The notes under the pieces: generated by a model
Databases searched by the model: none
The model's input: only the letters and a program-made list of their open reading frames with translations
What the model was told of the DNA's origin: nothing
Position numbers and translations under genes: made by a program
Assembly (NCBI GenBank): GCA_001898225.1
Contig: MKTJ01000041.1
Span: 1-64,000, forward strand
Length of the DNA: 64,000 nt
Direction of reading: 5' to 3'
Source: Chloroflexi bacterium 54-19
Lineage (GTDB): Bacteria; Chloroflexota; Chloroflexia; Chloroheliales; Chloroheliaceae
Shown: positions 19,126 through 28,004 of the stretch, piece after piece
How positions within the stretch are numbered: the first letter of the stretch is position 1
Layout of the letters: every line of letters begins with the position of its first letter

Positions 19126-20376
19126 TTATTTTTCAAAAGGTTCAGGCTCATTTTTAATATGTCCTGGGTTAACTTCATTAAAAGGCTTAAGATCCGATAA
19201 GTTGATCCCGGAAGCCGCCGCTATATCCTTTAAATCATTGTCATAAAAAGGATCTAATCTAGACGCTGTGCCTTCTCTATAATTATTTTCATTTTCGAAA
19301 GGTCTTAAGTTTGCTCCAGTTACAGGTTGACTTTCTTCAGGATTCGAATAAACCGGGCTTATATCTCTTATGAAATCCTGACTTTCCTCCGGAATAACGG
19401 GTGTGCCGCTATCAAGCGGTAAATAAGCGGATAAATTATCTTTAGCAGATGGAACAGATGTTAAGCTTGTTTCTGTTTGTACCACTGGCAACTCGTTAAA
19501 TTCAGTTTGGGAAGTAAAAGGCAAAATGCTAAAGCGATAAATTAATCCCAACGTTATATCATCACCGCTACCTTTTTCAGAAGTAGTATTCAGAAAAGTA
19601 TCCAGGGCAGCCTCTAATTTAACATCCCCCCATTTTTTAAGCAGGTCCAGGTAATCTCCGGCTACCTTCAGGAAATCAGCATCCTCCGGATAAGAGTTAC
19701 TGTAACCATCGGTACTAAGCATTATTAATTGGGGCGGGTAATTTTCTAAACTAACAAATGATACCCGAACGGAGTTATAAGCTTGTTTATCACTCAGGGA
19801 GGCTGTTTCATTCCCCAAAAATTGAGTGTTATCCCCGATCGGACGGACAATTCCGCCTTTTTCAGTTATAACGACTATATCTCCATCCCCTAATTGAAAC
19901 CAAAAAATAAATTTTGGATTGACCATTACCCCCAGGATTGTCGAACCATAAGCTAAATAAGGGTTTAACTTAACCTTCATGAAGGTTTGATATCCTTCTC
20001 TGGTTAAAAGGTTTTCCAGGTCCTCGGCAAAAGGGTTGTTTTCAAGGTGTGAATCGACTAATGACTTCCAACCCTGGACCAGTTTCCGGGAAAGGTGTTC
20101 CTTTGCATCTCGCTTAAGTAACCCCTGTATAGTTTCCTCAGAATTATTAGCAATAAGCTCTTCAAAGAGAGTGAGAAAAGCCTTTACCGCAAATTCAGAC
20201 CCTTTATCGCTTCGAAAACATTTAGAGCTGCCGTGACCATCAGCGACCGCTAAAACAAGACTTTGCCCATAACGTCTCCAGTCAATATAATCCTGGTTAG
20301 GTGAGGAACTTAACTTATGGTTAGCCCCCCTTACACTTTTGCTAAGAACCTTCCATTCTTTGTATTGGAATGACAT
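19126..20376 (-). CDS. PP2C-family Ser/Thr protein phosphatase
   Basis: All main PP2C (PPM) motifs are visible: NQD (27-29), ADGHG with metal-binding Asp46, YGSTIL (143-148), LGDGDIV (162-168), LSTDGYSN with Asp223, and GSGDDITLG with Asp272-273. The catalytic domain ends near 282; the remaining 134 residues are a low-complexity acidic Pro/Ser tail that may be a docking region or kinase target. It lies 9 bases after the TerY-like vWA gene, within one operon. It would reverse the phosphorylation made by the operon's kinase, completing the TerY-P triad. The start has a GGAAA motif eight bases upstream. Confidence 0.92.
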   Translation of the reverse strand: MSFQYKEWKVLSKSVRGANHKLSSSPNQDYIDWRRYGQSLVLAVADGHGSSKCFRSDKGSEFAVKAFLTLFEELIANNSEETIQGLLKRDAKEHLSRKLVQGWKSLVDSHLENNPFAEDLENLLTREGYQTFMKVKLNPYLAYGSTILGVMVNPKFIFWFQLGDGDIVVITEKGGIVRPIGDNTQFLGNETASLSDKQAYNSVRVSFVSLENYPPQLIMLSTDGYSNSYPEDADFLKVAGDYLDLLKKWGDVKLEAALDTFLNTTSEKGSGDDITLGLIYRFSILPFTSQTEFNELPVVQTETSLTSVPSAKDNLSAYLPLDSGTPVIPEESQDFIRDISPVYSNPEESQPVTGANLRPFENENNYREGTASRLDPFYDNDLKDIAAASGINLSDLKPFNEVNPGHIKNEPEPFEK

Positions 20377-20385
20377 CGCTATTTC

Positions 20386-21093
20386 CTACCAAACATCATC
20401 AACTTTGTTGTTAGTTCCAGGCCAAATTGTAGGGGGCTCTGGGATAAAAGTTTTACTATCACTGGTTTGGCTGGCTGGAGCAGAGGCGGCTTTTAACACC
20501 TCGGTTGAAGCCCACTTTATATAGCTTAACAATTGGGTTGGAGTATCTGCGTGAAGCGGTTCAATTTCCGGATTACCAATAAATTGCTTTAATACTTCAT
20601 AATCTGTATCCTCTTCAACTCCGATAGCAATCCTGACCGCTTTTTTCCCCCAGGGTTGAGCCATCAGAGCATCTAATCCTTTTTTGAAGTTATCAGTCGG
20701 TTGGCCATCGGAAATTAAAACCAGGACCGGGGGGAAAGCTCTTTTTGGCATTTTTTCCACCTTCAATTCTTCAGCTAACAATGTAAGAGCTTTACCAAGA
20801 TCGGTAACCCCTCTTGCTGTAAGGTCAGGCCACTTAAAATCATCTATAACGGTTGGTTGGGCGATATGCCATTGAGCACCGCTTGAAAACTTTAATGCAC
20901 GGACCATTACCTGGGCAAAAGGATTAGCCTTTGCGACATCCTTCATTGAAGGAATTACCTCTCGAACTGCAAAATTGAGCATATTTATTTTCTTACCCGT
21001 CATCGAACTGGAACAGTCCACAATCCAAATAAAATGAAGTTGGCGGCTGGCAAGTTTACCGCCTGGCATCTCTAAATCTTGAACATCCTGCAT
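20386..21093 (-). CDS. TerY-like von Willebrand factor A domain protein
   Basis: The first gene of the operon. A complete MIDAS metal-binding motif is present (DCSSSM, Asp26, Ser28, Ser30) followed by the vWA core with LISDGQPTD in the middle, as in TerY. No signal peptide, so cytoplasmic. The protein is 235 residues, close to the vWA part of TerY, and lacks the cysteine-rich C-terminal domain; a separate gene two positions downstream seems to supply it. A strong AAGGAGA ribosome site lies eight bases before the ATG. An intergenic region of about 230 bases upstream should hold the operon promoter. vWA domains here probably act as metal-dependent binding partners in the triad. Confidence 0.9.
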   Translation of the reverse strand: MQDVQDLEMPGGKLASRQLHFIWIVDCSSSMTGKKINMLNFAVREVIPSMKDVAKANPFAQVMVRALKFSSGAQWHIAQPTVIDDFKWPDLTARGVTDLGKALTLLAEELKVEKMPKRAFPPVLVLISDGQPTDNFKKGLDALMAQPWGKKAVRIAIGVEEDTDYEVLKQFIGNPEIEPLHADTPTQLLSYIKWASTEVLKAASAPASQTSDSKTFIPEPPTIWPGTNNKVDDVW

Positions 21094-21326
21094 AAATTTT
21101 TTCTCCTTCTAACGTCTATATAAGCTTAGGTTTAATTGCACTTAAACCATTTGTAAATGCTTCAAAAAAATCAATTTGGGTATTACTCATACAACCCGCT
21201 TAAGCCTTTAGGCTCCTCTGGCTTTGATCCAACATCTAATGGTCATTAATTTAGGCTTCGTGCAAATTCCGTAGTTCTCTTCGGATTCTGGATCCAAAAT
21301 GCAATTTGACAATTGAGCCTCCAAAT

Positions 21327-22361
21327 TTAGGTAAGTTTTGGTTTTAATAACGCCTTTAGCTGGTCAATTGTAAGGGGAGATTGGGGCTTACGGTGGACCA
21401 TGCTGTGACAATTTGAACAAAGGACGGCCAGGTCCGTGGCTGGGTTGATATTTACAGCTCCTCCATAGCTGGAAACTGGTTTCAAATGGTGAACCTGAAT
21501 GAAATCTTTGCCATGAAGGCCATAAAACTGCTCGAAAGAAAAACCACAGGCCTGACAAGTAGTGCCGTGAAGGCGGAGGGCTTCGGCGCGAGCCTTGGGG
21601 TCTCGCTCATAACGGTTGACCAGGACGGCGGTGGCCTTACCTTCCTGATAGCTTTCTTCCTCGGCAGCGGCGGCAGCTATATCGGCACTGGAAACTTCTA
21701 AATAAGGATCTGACAATGAACCGGGCGAAATAATAGGGAGTGGGTTTATTGGTTGCTGAAAAGGAGCAGGAGTAGATGGAGGTGTAGGTTCCTCAATTGG
21801 ATTTGAGCCAGGGTTAGTATCTGTTCCTTCGGAAAGCACTTCGAGGTAAGCATCTATATAAGGGATTGCCTCTTCATAAGAGGGATGCTGGGTTAGACCC
21901 TGGTTCCGAATTGTGTCATCCCAGAGTCTTTCAAGAGCTTCAACGATTTCTTCTTTAATAGAGATGCCTGAACTCTGGGGACTCCAATGCTGCTGGGGAA
22001 ATTTGTATTTCAGTGTATCCTGAAGAAGGATGTGTTGTGTATGGGGGTTAAGAATAACATCAAAAGCTACTGGTACAAAATTAGCCATAATTCCTTTAGC
22101 CGCTTTAGCTTCGTTCCAGTGATCCCCTTGATAGCAGTAGTCAAAAGCCCAACCAGAAGCAACGATGCCGAGATGCGGAACACCCTGCGCTGCCCCCAGG
22201 CGGAGCATGAATATGCGGTCGCCGGGTTCGATACTTTTTGTGGCCCCGGAACTCCAATCAAAGGTGCAAGCGCCAAATTCCTTGATTTCCTCGATGTTCT
22301 CTTCAATCTCATCCCACGGATAGTCTTTGTAAGGGTTCCAGGTTAGAAGATAAGCTGCCAC
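21327..22361 (-). CDS. EVE/PUA-like domain fused to HNH endonuclease (type IV restriction-like)
   Basis: Residues 1 to about 150 start with AYLLTWNPYKDYPWDE and contain IEPGDRIFMLRLG and a HLGIVASGW strand, which fits an EVE/PUA-type modified-base reader. A Pro-rich linker (about 190-215) leads to a C-terminal HNH nuclease (about 245-330): CQACGFSF, the IQVHHLKPVSSYGG box, and VLCSNCHSMVHR. The order reader plus HNH is that of McrA-type enzymes that cut DNA with modified cytosines. It is on the same strand as, and directly upstream of, the TerY-like operon (gap 233 bases), so it may be co-expressed or part of the same island. Substrate specificity cannot be read from the sequence. Confidence 0.85.
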   Translation of the reverse strand: MAAYLLTWNPYKDYPWDEIEENIEEIKEFGACTFDWSSGATKSIEPGDRIFMLRLGAAQGVPHLGIVASGWAFDYCYQGDHWNEAKAAKGIMANFVPVAFDVILNPHTQHILLQDTLKYKFPQQHWSPQSSGISIKEEIVEALERLWDDTIRNQGLTQHPSYEEAIPYIDAYLEVLSEGTDTNPGSNPIEEPTPPSTPAPFQQPINPLPIISPGSLSDPYLEVSSADIAAAAAEEESYQEGKATAVLVNRYERDPKARAEALRLHGTTCQACGFSFEQFYGLHGKDFIQVHHLKPVSSYGGAVNINPATDLAVLCSNCHSMVHRKPQSPLTIDQLKALLKPKLT

Positions 22362-22390
22362 AGCGTTATTAAATCCTTTCTGTAAAGAAG

Positions 22391-23641
22391 TTAGCTGATT
22401 GTTATGGGACTGCTTATTGTTATGCCGCTACAGGTAACACTAACAGTACCGGTTCCCCGGCCGGTGTTGCCGCTGATAAGCCAGTTCCAGGAAACAGTGC
22501 CACCCGAACCAACTGTTTTAGGGTCGAGGCCCTGGGCCGTGCTTATACGCCCGGAAGGGACGATATAAGTGATGGAACAGGCGACACCGGGAGGAGCCTG
22601 GACGGTAGCGCTGGCCCGGTAGCCCCGAGGAACCCCATTTACCGCGATGAACTTAACGGTGCCAGAAGAAGGTTTCTGGGCAACCGGAGGGGCGACGGTT
22701 GGGCCCGGCTTCGCGGTTGGAGGCAGCAGGGCGGTGGTGGCGGTAGGCGGTTCCAGAGGGGCACCGAAAGAGCCGCAGGCAGCCCAGAGACCACGTTTGG
22801 CCTCACGGGCTTCTCGGGTAAGGTTTGTGAAAAGCTCCTGGAAACGTACGTCAGGCGGGTAGGTACTAACCTGGGCAAAACCCCACCGGACCAGTTCTTC
22901 ATTGAGCATGAAGGTGGAATCGCCAGACTTGAAGTAGACATAGCGAAGAAGGCGGCCATAATGGTCGGTTTCCGAAACGTCTTTTACCAGGAAGACCTCT
23001 CCGTGGGATTGCTCCAGAATTTCTTTAGTTTTGGCGGTGGATTCCGCCCCAAAACACATTTTAGGGCGGTTAGGATCAACGGTTTCCGGTGTGTCCATAC
23101 CAATAAGGCGAACGCGGGTAGCCTGGCCGCCATTTATGGAAACATCAATGGTATCGCCGTCAACTACTCTTACAAGTTGGGCTAAAGAATCGCCAGGTTG
23201 TGCTGGCTGACCGAAAATACCTGTGCTTGAAGCTGGTTTCGGGGTTGGAGTTGATGTTGGTGTAGGCGGCACCGGAGTACCTGTCGGGACAACAAGGGGT
23301 ACAGCGGTGGCGGTTGGGGAAACCCGGTTAACAGTAGCAGTAGGCAGGATGGGTGTCGCTGTGATAAGAACCGGGGTAGCGGTTGCAATTGGGATAGGAG
23401 TTGCTGTAGCCGGGATGGAGCGGGTGGTCGTTGCCGTTGCATCTACTCCATGTATGGCGGCAGCTTGGGTAACAGCGGCAGTCGCGGTAAGGGCTGGTAC
23501 ATTAGCGGTTGCGGGTTGGGTGGAAACTGGCGTGGTAAGGTCACCGCAGGCCCCCAGAAAAAGCAATAAGCTAACGAGAAGAGCTACAAAAATAGTTTCA
23601 GTACGATGCTTGATATTGGTAGTAATTGTGGTGTGCCGCAT
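22391..23641 (-). CDS. Lipoprotein with staphylococcal-nuclease (thermonuclease) domain
   Basis: The N terminus has a basic start, a hydrophobic core and a lipobox ending in Cys32 (FLGAC), so a lipid-anchored exported protein is likely. Residues about 40-145 form a Pro/Thr/Ala-rich stalk. The SNase domain follows (about 150-290): VVDGDTIDV, RVRLIGMDTPE with catalytic Arg, Asp and Glu, DHYGRLLRYVY with the second Arg, and REAKRGLWAACG at its end. A further Pro/Thr linker and an Ig-like end domain (about 330-416) close the protein. The enzyme would cleave DNA or RNA outside the cell, for nutrient recovery or protection. It is 29 bases upstream of the HNH gene on the same strand. Confidence 0.92.
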   Translation of the reverse strand: MRHTTITTNIKHRTETIFVALLVSLLLFLGACGDLTTPVSTQPATANVPALTATAAVTQAAAIHGVDATATTTRSIPATATPIPIATATPVLITATPILPTATVNRVSPTATAVPLVVPTGTPVPPTPTSTPTPKPASSTGIFGQPAQPGDSLAQLVRVVDGDTIDVSINGGQATRVRLIGMDTPETVDPNRPKMCFGAESTAKTKEILEQSHGEVFLVKDVSETDHYGRLLRYVYFKSGDSTFMLNEELVRWGFAQVSTYPPDVRFQELFTNLTREAREAKRGLWAACGSFGAPLEPPTATTALLPPTAKPGPTVAPPVAQKPSSGTVKFIAVNGVPRGYRASATVQAPPGVACSITYIVPSGRISTAQGLDPKTVGSGGTVSWNWLISGNTGRGTGTVSVTCSGITISSPITIS

Positions 23642-24395
23642 CTTTCCCCAGGGTATAAGAAATAAACCTCTCAGCTGGGTGAGAAGCCTATTGCCTTTGA
23701 TTTAAGAGATTATAAAGTTACAGGTACAGGCCCAGAGAGCAACCCTGTTTGCATTGTTATTTTGGTATTACTAGTGAAACAACGGTCCTTAAGATGTTTT
23801 AATAGTAACACTTTAAAGTGAGAATTTCAAGAGTTTAAATAAATATTTATTGCATTGTAATAAAAGATTTCACACAGACTTTTTATTACAGCTAAATCTT
23901 TGACCGGAGTTTACTCTTATTTGCCTTCAATTTCCTCTCTTTTGTCTTTTCTAGATTCTAAATATTAGTGAGTTTATTGGTGGATATGGGATATGTAACA
24001 ATACGGGTATTATAAACCTTACTACTGTAATTAACTTAATAGCTTTTTTGTGCTGCCAGAATTTAGTGGGTAGAATTATAATTAGCCGCGTGACCAATTC
24101 AAGATAAGCTGGGAAGGTTTATGCTTTATTAACTACTTTAATGCTAGTAAAAAATTAACTGTTTACCGCATTTATCACAAAAAGCGGAGGGGACTTTTCT
24201 TTTGTAAAAATCGGTTAACCTTTCCAACCCAATAGAAACCCATTAAAGGCACCAGGACCGCGGCTGAGACTCCCAAAGAATTAGCCAGGAGGATTTCAAA
24301 AGCTCCCTTGCTAACTTTAGCCTGGTGTCAAGGAAGGATGGAAAACCGGTCCTCCCCTACCTTACTGGAAGGCCGGTTCTTACCACTAAAGGAAA
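23642..24395. other. Gap of about 750 bases, mostly AT-rich
   Basis: No convincing gene. On the minus strand, ending at a stop at 24175, a short frame reads GAFEILLANSLGVSAAVLV and then a basic tail; this looks like the end of a membrane protein and may be a decayed fragment. It has no clear start. The left half (23700-24100) is AT-rich and probably holds the promoter for the SNase lipoprotein gene. Confidence 0.4.
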
Positions 24396-25688
24396 TTAGA
24401 TTTTGTCTTCCGGTGGTGAAATATTATAGTCCCGGTAGCTTTTTTGAGCCGTGTAAGCCTGATAATGCATGGCCTTGCGGACGGATGCGTCCAGGAGTGC
24501 CTGCCCGGCATCCTGACTCTGCTGCTCAAGCTCATTCAAAAGTCTGGCTACCCCGGGGGCATCGAGCAAGTGGGCCCGGCTCAGATGTCCGCGCAACCTT
24601 TCAAGTATTACCGGTACTTTTCTGAATTCACGGCGCCGGTTGGCTTCCAACATTTCTTTGCGAGCCCGTTCCACCAACATCCGGCCAACTATTCCGGCAC
24701 TCTCAGGCTCCAATCGCTCCGCGTCGACCTTATTGTGTGGCGCATACGTCAGGGAAATTTGCTCCGTAGGACGCACCTCCCGGCCAGCTCCTGTTAGTGG
24801 TTCGCTGTACATCAAGATAGCCTCTGGCCGGAGGACCTGGCCGATAGTACCAGACGGTAATTTTAGCTTGATAACCACCTGCTTCTCCTCCCCGGCAAAC
24901 ACGTCGCCTAGCCGGATAATTGCGCGGCCTTCCGTCCTGCTCATTTCGAAGTCATTGAGGTTTTCAAGTTCTATACCTGCCGGCAGATTTATTTGCAAAG
25001 CCAGCTCCCTCCCTACAGTCTGCAAACGTTCTTGTAATTCTCCCGCAAAAGCCTGGGGAATTTTCCTGGCCTCCCGGATGTGCTGGAAGCGGGCACCACC
25101 TTTTTCCCCAATCGCTTCCAATAAATTTTCTTCTGTATCATTTCCAAATCCGAAGGTGGTAGTTATTATGCCTTGCCTGCGAAATTGCCCCGCCTGGGTG
25201 GCTAACTCCTCAGGGTCAGTAATACCCTGGTTGGCCTGCCCGTCGGTAAACAGCCAGACCTGGTTAATGAAAACGCCTTCTGACTGAGATTTTGCTACTT
25301 CCTGGATACCCCTTAACCAGCCTTCGCTAAGGTTAGTGCTGCCGCCCGGTTTTAATTTGTGTAATCCGGCCTTAAGTAGCTGGCGATTGGTCTGAGTAGC
25401 GGGGCAAGCCGGTCCTACCACCACAATTTCATCGTCAAATCCCACAAGGCTTATGCGGTCCTGTTCGACTAAATGGTCAATAACGAAAGCTGCCGCTTTT
25501 TTGACCAGTTCCAGTTTTTCTTGCCCGGCCATTGAACCGCTCTGGTCCAGTACCAGGCTCAAATTGAGGGGAACTCTTGGGTTGTCCGGGCCATCTGCTT
25601 CACCTTTGATCTTAAAAACAATGTAACGGGTAGAACCGCTAGGGCGAATTAACGAGGTAGCTGCCTGTGTAGTAATTTTTATATTCAT
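24396..25688 (-). CDS. von Willebrand factor A domain protein (Chloroflexota type)
   Basis: After a short beta-rich N-terminal section the vWA domain carries a complete MIDAS motif (LVLDQSGSMAG) and the LFTDGQANQG strand. The rest is a beta-rich part (INLPAGIELENLNDF) followed by a helical C-terminal region. No signal peptide or membrane segment is visible. A longer GTG-start frame reaches 25745, but the ATG at 25688 is preferred because the family normally starts just before this point and an AAAGGAG motif precedes it, though about 14 bases away, which is long. Such vWA proteins bind partners through a metal ion; the partner here is unknown. It is separated from the sirtuin gene upstream by about 175 bases. 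Confidence 0.85.
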   Translation of the reverse strand: MNIKITTQAATSLIRPSGSTRYIVFKIKGEADGPDNPRVPLNLSLVLDQSGSMAGQEKLELVKKAAAFVIDHLVEQDRISLVGFDDEIVVVGPACPATQTNRQLLKAGLHKLKPGGSTNLSEGWLRGIQEVAKSQSEGVFINQVWLFTDGQANQGITDPEELATQAGQFRRQGIITTTFGFGNDTEENLLEAIGEKGGARFQHIREARKIPQAFAGELQERLQTVGRELALQINLPAGIELENLNDFEMSRTEGRAIIRLGDVFAGEEKQVVIKLKLPSGTIGQVLRPEAILMYSEPLTGAGREVRPTEQISLTYAPHNKVDAERLEPESAGIVGRMLVERARKEMLEANRRREFRKVPVILERLRGHLSRAHLLDAPGVARLLNELEQQSQDAGQALLDASVRKAMHYQAYTAQKSYRDYNISPPEDKI

Positions 25689-25863
25689 GGCCGGATAATG
25701 GGCTCCTTTCAAAGGCGGCCTATTTTCAGGGTGAGCTAAAGACACCTAGGCCGCCTGGTTAATGGTAATTGTCGTTACTTAAGCTAACATGCTAATTTAC
25801 CGGTATCCAAAGATGCTGTTCTTTATTTATGTCAATCTGAATTTGTATAGTTCTGGCAAAAAT

Positions 25864-26652
25864 TTATAATAAAGGCACCATCATCTCCTGGAGTGCTACC
25901 AGGGCAGCCTTTGCTCCTGCCGCTAACGAAATCTGGCCGGTAGACACCTGGCTTTCATCCAGGTTAATCCGAATTAACTGGCAACTGAAGGCATTCGATA
26001 GTCGTTCTGACTCGTTTCGGATAGTGGGAATAGCCGTTCCGGCGCCAAGTTCAATTACAACCGGTCTGGCGCCAGCGTCTTTTACCTCCCTGATCCAATT
26101 ATCAAAAAGCTCTTCCTGGGCCTCAATTCTGGCGCTATCCCAGTTCCAGTCTCCGAACATCAGGATATTGGGGTGGGCCAGAGCATAACAGTTCGGACAG
26201 GCCGGTAAAGGTGCCAGGGCTGTCATTGTATTTTCATCAACTTCCACCTGCAGGTTTTCCGCCGGAAAAACTCCAATTCCACAATTCTGGGTACACTGTA
26301 GATAATGGATAGATCCGTGGACCTCGGTTACCCTCTCCGGTTCAAAGCCACTCTTTTGGAATTGCCCATCCACATTGGAGGTATAAACAAAGCTGCCAAA
26401 AGGCTTTTTCTCGGACCACAGTCGTAAAATCTCAAACCCTGCATGAGGCCTGGTTGTCCTATACATTTTTAACCGGTGTCCATAGAAACCCCAGGCCAGG
26501 GCCGGGTTTACGGTAAATAGAGCCGGGTTCGCAATTGAATGAAAATCGAGATGTAATCTCTCATAAGGCGGGTAAGCCCGCCAGAAACCTCGCGGTCCGC
26601 GGAAGTTGGGCAGACCGGAATCAACGCCCATACCGGCGCCGGCACCAATCAC
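25864..26652 (-). CDS. SIR2-family (sirtuin) NAD-dependent protein, 5' end probably frameshifted
   Basis: Sirtuin motifs are clear: GAGAGMGVDSGLPNFRG, TSNVDGQ, catalytic His in EVHGS, four zinc cysteines (CTQNC and CPNC) and a late GAGTAIPT. The product would be an NAD-dependent deacylase or ADP-ribosyl-using enzyme. The open frame begins at a GTG (26652) placed inside the first Rossmann strand, which is too late. Upstream in the same frame the codons keep reading a typical sirtuin helix (KRAARAIEEADAN) but run back to a stop with no start codon. A good ATG lies at 26731 in the neighbouring frame; removing one base from the G4 run at 26700-26703 joins the two. So either a real frameshift or a sequence error is present. 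Confidence 0.85.
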   Translation of the reverse strand: MIGAGAGMGVDSGLPNFRGPRGFWRAYPPYERLHLDFHSIANPALFTVNPALAWGFYGHRLKMYRTTRPHAGFEILRLWSEKKPFGSFVYTSNVDGQFQKSGFEPERVTEVHGSIHYLQCTQNCGIGVFPAENLQVEVDENTMTALAPLPACPNCYALAHPNILMFGDWNWDSARIEAQEELFDNWIREVKDAGARPVVIELGAGTAIPTIRNESERLSNAFSCQLIRINLDESQVSTGQISLAAGAKAALVALQEMMVPLL

Positions 26653-26802
26653 ATTTGCGTCCGCCTCTTCAATTGCTCTCGCCGCTCGTTTAAGTTCCTG
26701 GGGAATTCACTTTTGTAGGAGTGGGGCTCATTTTCTTTTTAATCCCTTTTTAAATTAGTCACTTACTTACTTTGTTTAAAACAGCTTTTAACCGACTTTT
26801 GG

Positions 26803-27213
26803 TCAGGCGGCCTGCGAACTTTGCCACTCGATCTGGCAGCTTTTACTTTCCATATGACAAATATTTTGGGTGGTTGAGGTCCTGGTTGACCTGAATTTAT
26901 TCTTTTTCTTTATATCCCGTAAAGCCTTCTGATTCTTATACAAGGTAATAATCGCAGCCCGTTCCGGGGTCATTAATACGGTTACTCCAATCAGCCGCTG
27001 TACCCACCCTAATTTCCGGTCGGCTGGCGGCACATCTTTGCCGGCCAGAAAATAAAAACAAATCCCGGTGCGACGAAGTAACTTCCCGTATCGGATAACA
27101 TAGGCCACTTCCCGCTGGCTGAAATTACGCTGGTCCATTCGACACCGCGCATGCCCGGTCAACTCGAAAGCAGATCTTCCGTAATTTTCGATTTGCGTCT
27201 TTTCAGTAGTCAT
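26803..27213 (-). CDS. DUF4258-type small protein
   Basis: The core (HARCRMDQRNFSQREVAYVI, then RKLGWVQRLIGVTVLM and AAIITLYKN) fits DUF4258, a small fold related to toxin-like proteins and often found near toxin-antitoxin or mobile genes. Here the protein is 136 residues with a basic, non-conserved tail. An upstream ATG at 27225 exists, but the second ATG at 27213 has GGAGG five bases before it, so 27213 is preferred. No antitoxin-like neighbour is adjacent. It is divergent from the sigma-like gene at 27360, with a shared 146-base AT-rich intergenic region. Confidence 0.65.
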   Translation of the reverse strand: MTTEKTQIENYGRSAFELTGHARCRMDQRNFSQREVAYVIRYGKLLRRTGICFYFLAGKDVPPADRKLGWVQRLIGVTVLMTPERAAIITLYKNQKALRDIKKKNKFRSTRTSTTQNICHMESKSCQIEWQSSQAA

Positions 27214-27359
27214 TGCAGCCTCCATTTTTATTTTAATTGAGTAATTTTTAAAACCGGCATTACCTTCTAATTACTTTTCCCTAAATCTTATATAAATCCG
27301 ACAAAACAATAGTATAAATAATAAATTTATGTTTTAATATAAAAAATAGAAAAATCTTA

Positions 27360-28004
27360 ATGGAGATTAAGGATAGACTCTATATGCCAGCAACTACCGA
27401 AGAACTTGGTTTTCATCAGCTTCTGCTTAAAGGCGACCCCCAGGCAAGCGCCGTCGTTTGTACACGCTATCTTGAAGAACTAATCACCCAGCTAAGAAAA
27501 GCAAATTCAGCAATTCCTCCCGATCTGCTAGAAGAGGCAGCCGTTGATGCGCTCTTTGATTATGTATTACATCCTGAGCACTACCAACCGACAAAGAAAT
27601 CACTTGCAAGTTTTCTTTATATGGCCGCAAGTGGAGATCTGAAAAATAAACTGGCAAGTCTTTCTCGTAAAGCTAAAAAGGAAATGCCATTAATTTTTGA
27701 TGTCGGAAATGAATCAACTCCGGGGAATGAACTATTAGAAGAGGTAAAGGCTCAAAGTGAATCAGACCCGGATTATATCGAGTTGGTAAACAAGGTTATA
27801 GCATTTGGGAAAAATCCGCAGGAGCAAGCAATTATAAAGACAATGATCGAGAATGAAAGAGATTTTCACCCTTATGCCGAAATCTTAGGTTTACAGGGGA
27901 AGCCGGTGGAAGAACAGCGCGATAAGGTAAACCAGGTAAAAGAAAAGCTACGACTGCGTATCCGACGTAGCCTGGAAAAACAGGTACAGGTAAAAAAACC
28001 ATGA
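27360..28004 (+). CDS. Sigma-70-like regulator (ECF-type, divergent)
   Basis: A 214-residue protein with a sigma region-2-like helix pair (LFDYVLHPEHYQPTKKSLAS, then FLYMAASGDLKNKLASLSRK) and a C-terminal region-4-like helix set (EQAIIKTMIE, YAEILGL, VKEKLRLRIRR). It fits a divergent ECF sigma factor. ATG at 27360 lacks a ribosome site; an ATG at 27384 (residue 9) has AAGGA some 12 bases before it and may be used instead. Its stop overlaps the start of the next gene by four bases (ATGA), so translation is coupled with the small regulator and the ImmA/IrrE peptidase. The trio is placed to control the DNA-processing genes downstream. Confidence 0.65.
   Translation: MEIKDRLYMPATTEELGFHQLLLKGDPQASAVVCTRYLEELITQLRKANSAIPPDLLEEAAVDALFDYVLHPEHYQPTKKSLASFLYMAASGDLKNKLASLSRKAKKEMPLIFDVGNESTPGNELLEEVKAQSESDPDYIELVNKVIAFGKNPQEQAIIKTMIENERDFHPYAEILGLQGKPVEEQRDKVNQVKEKLRLRIRRSLEKQVQVKKP

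Noticed and set aside
24175..24330. Possible small membrane protein on the minus strand
   Set aside because: No start codon with a ribosome site; could be a fragment, so noted only in the gap entry.
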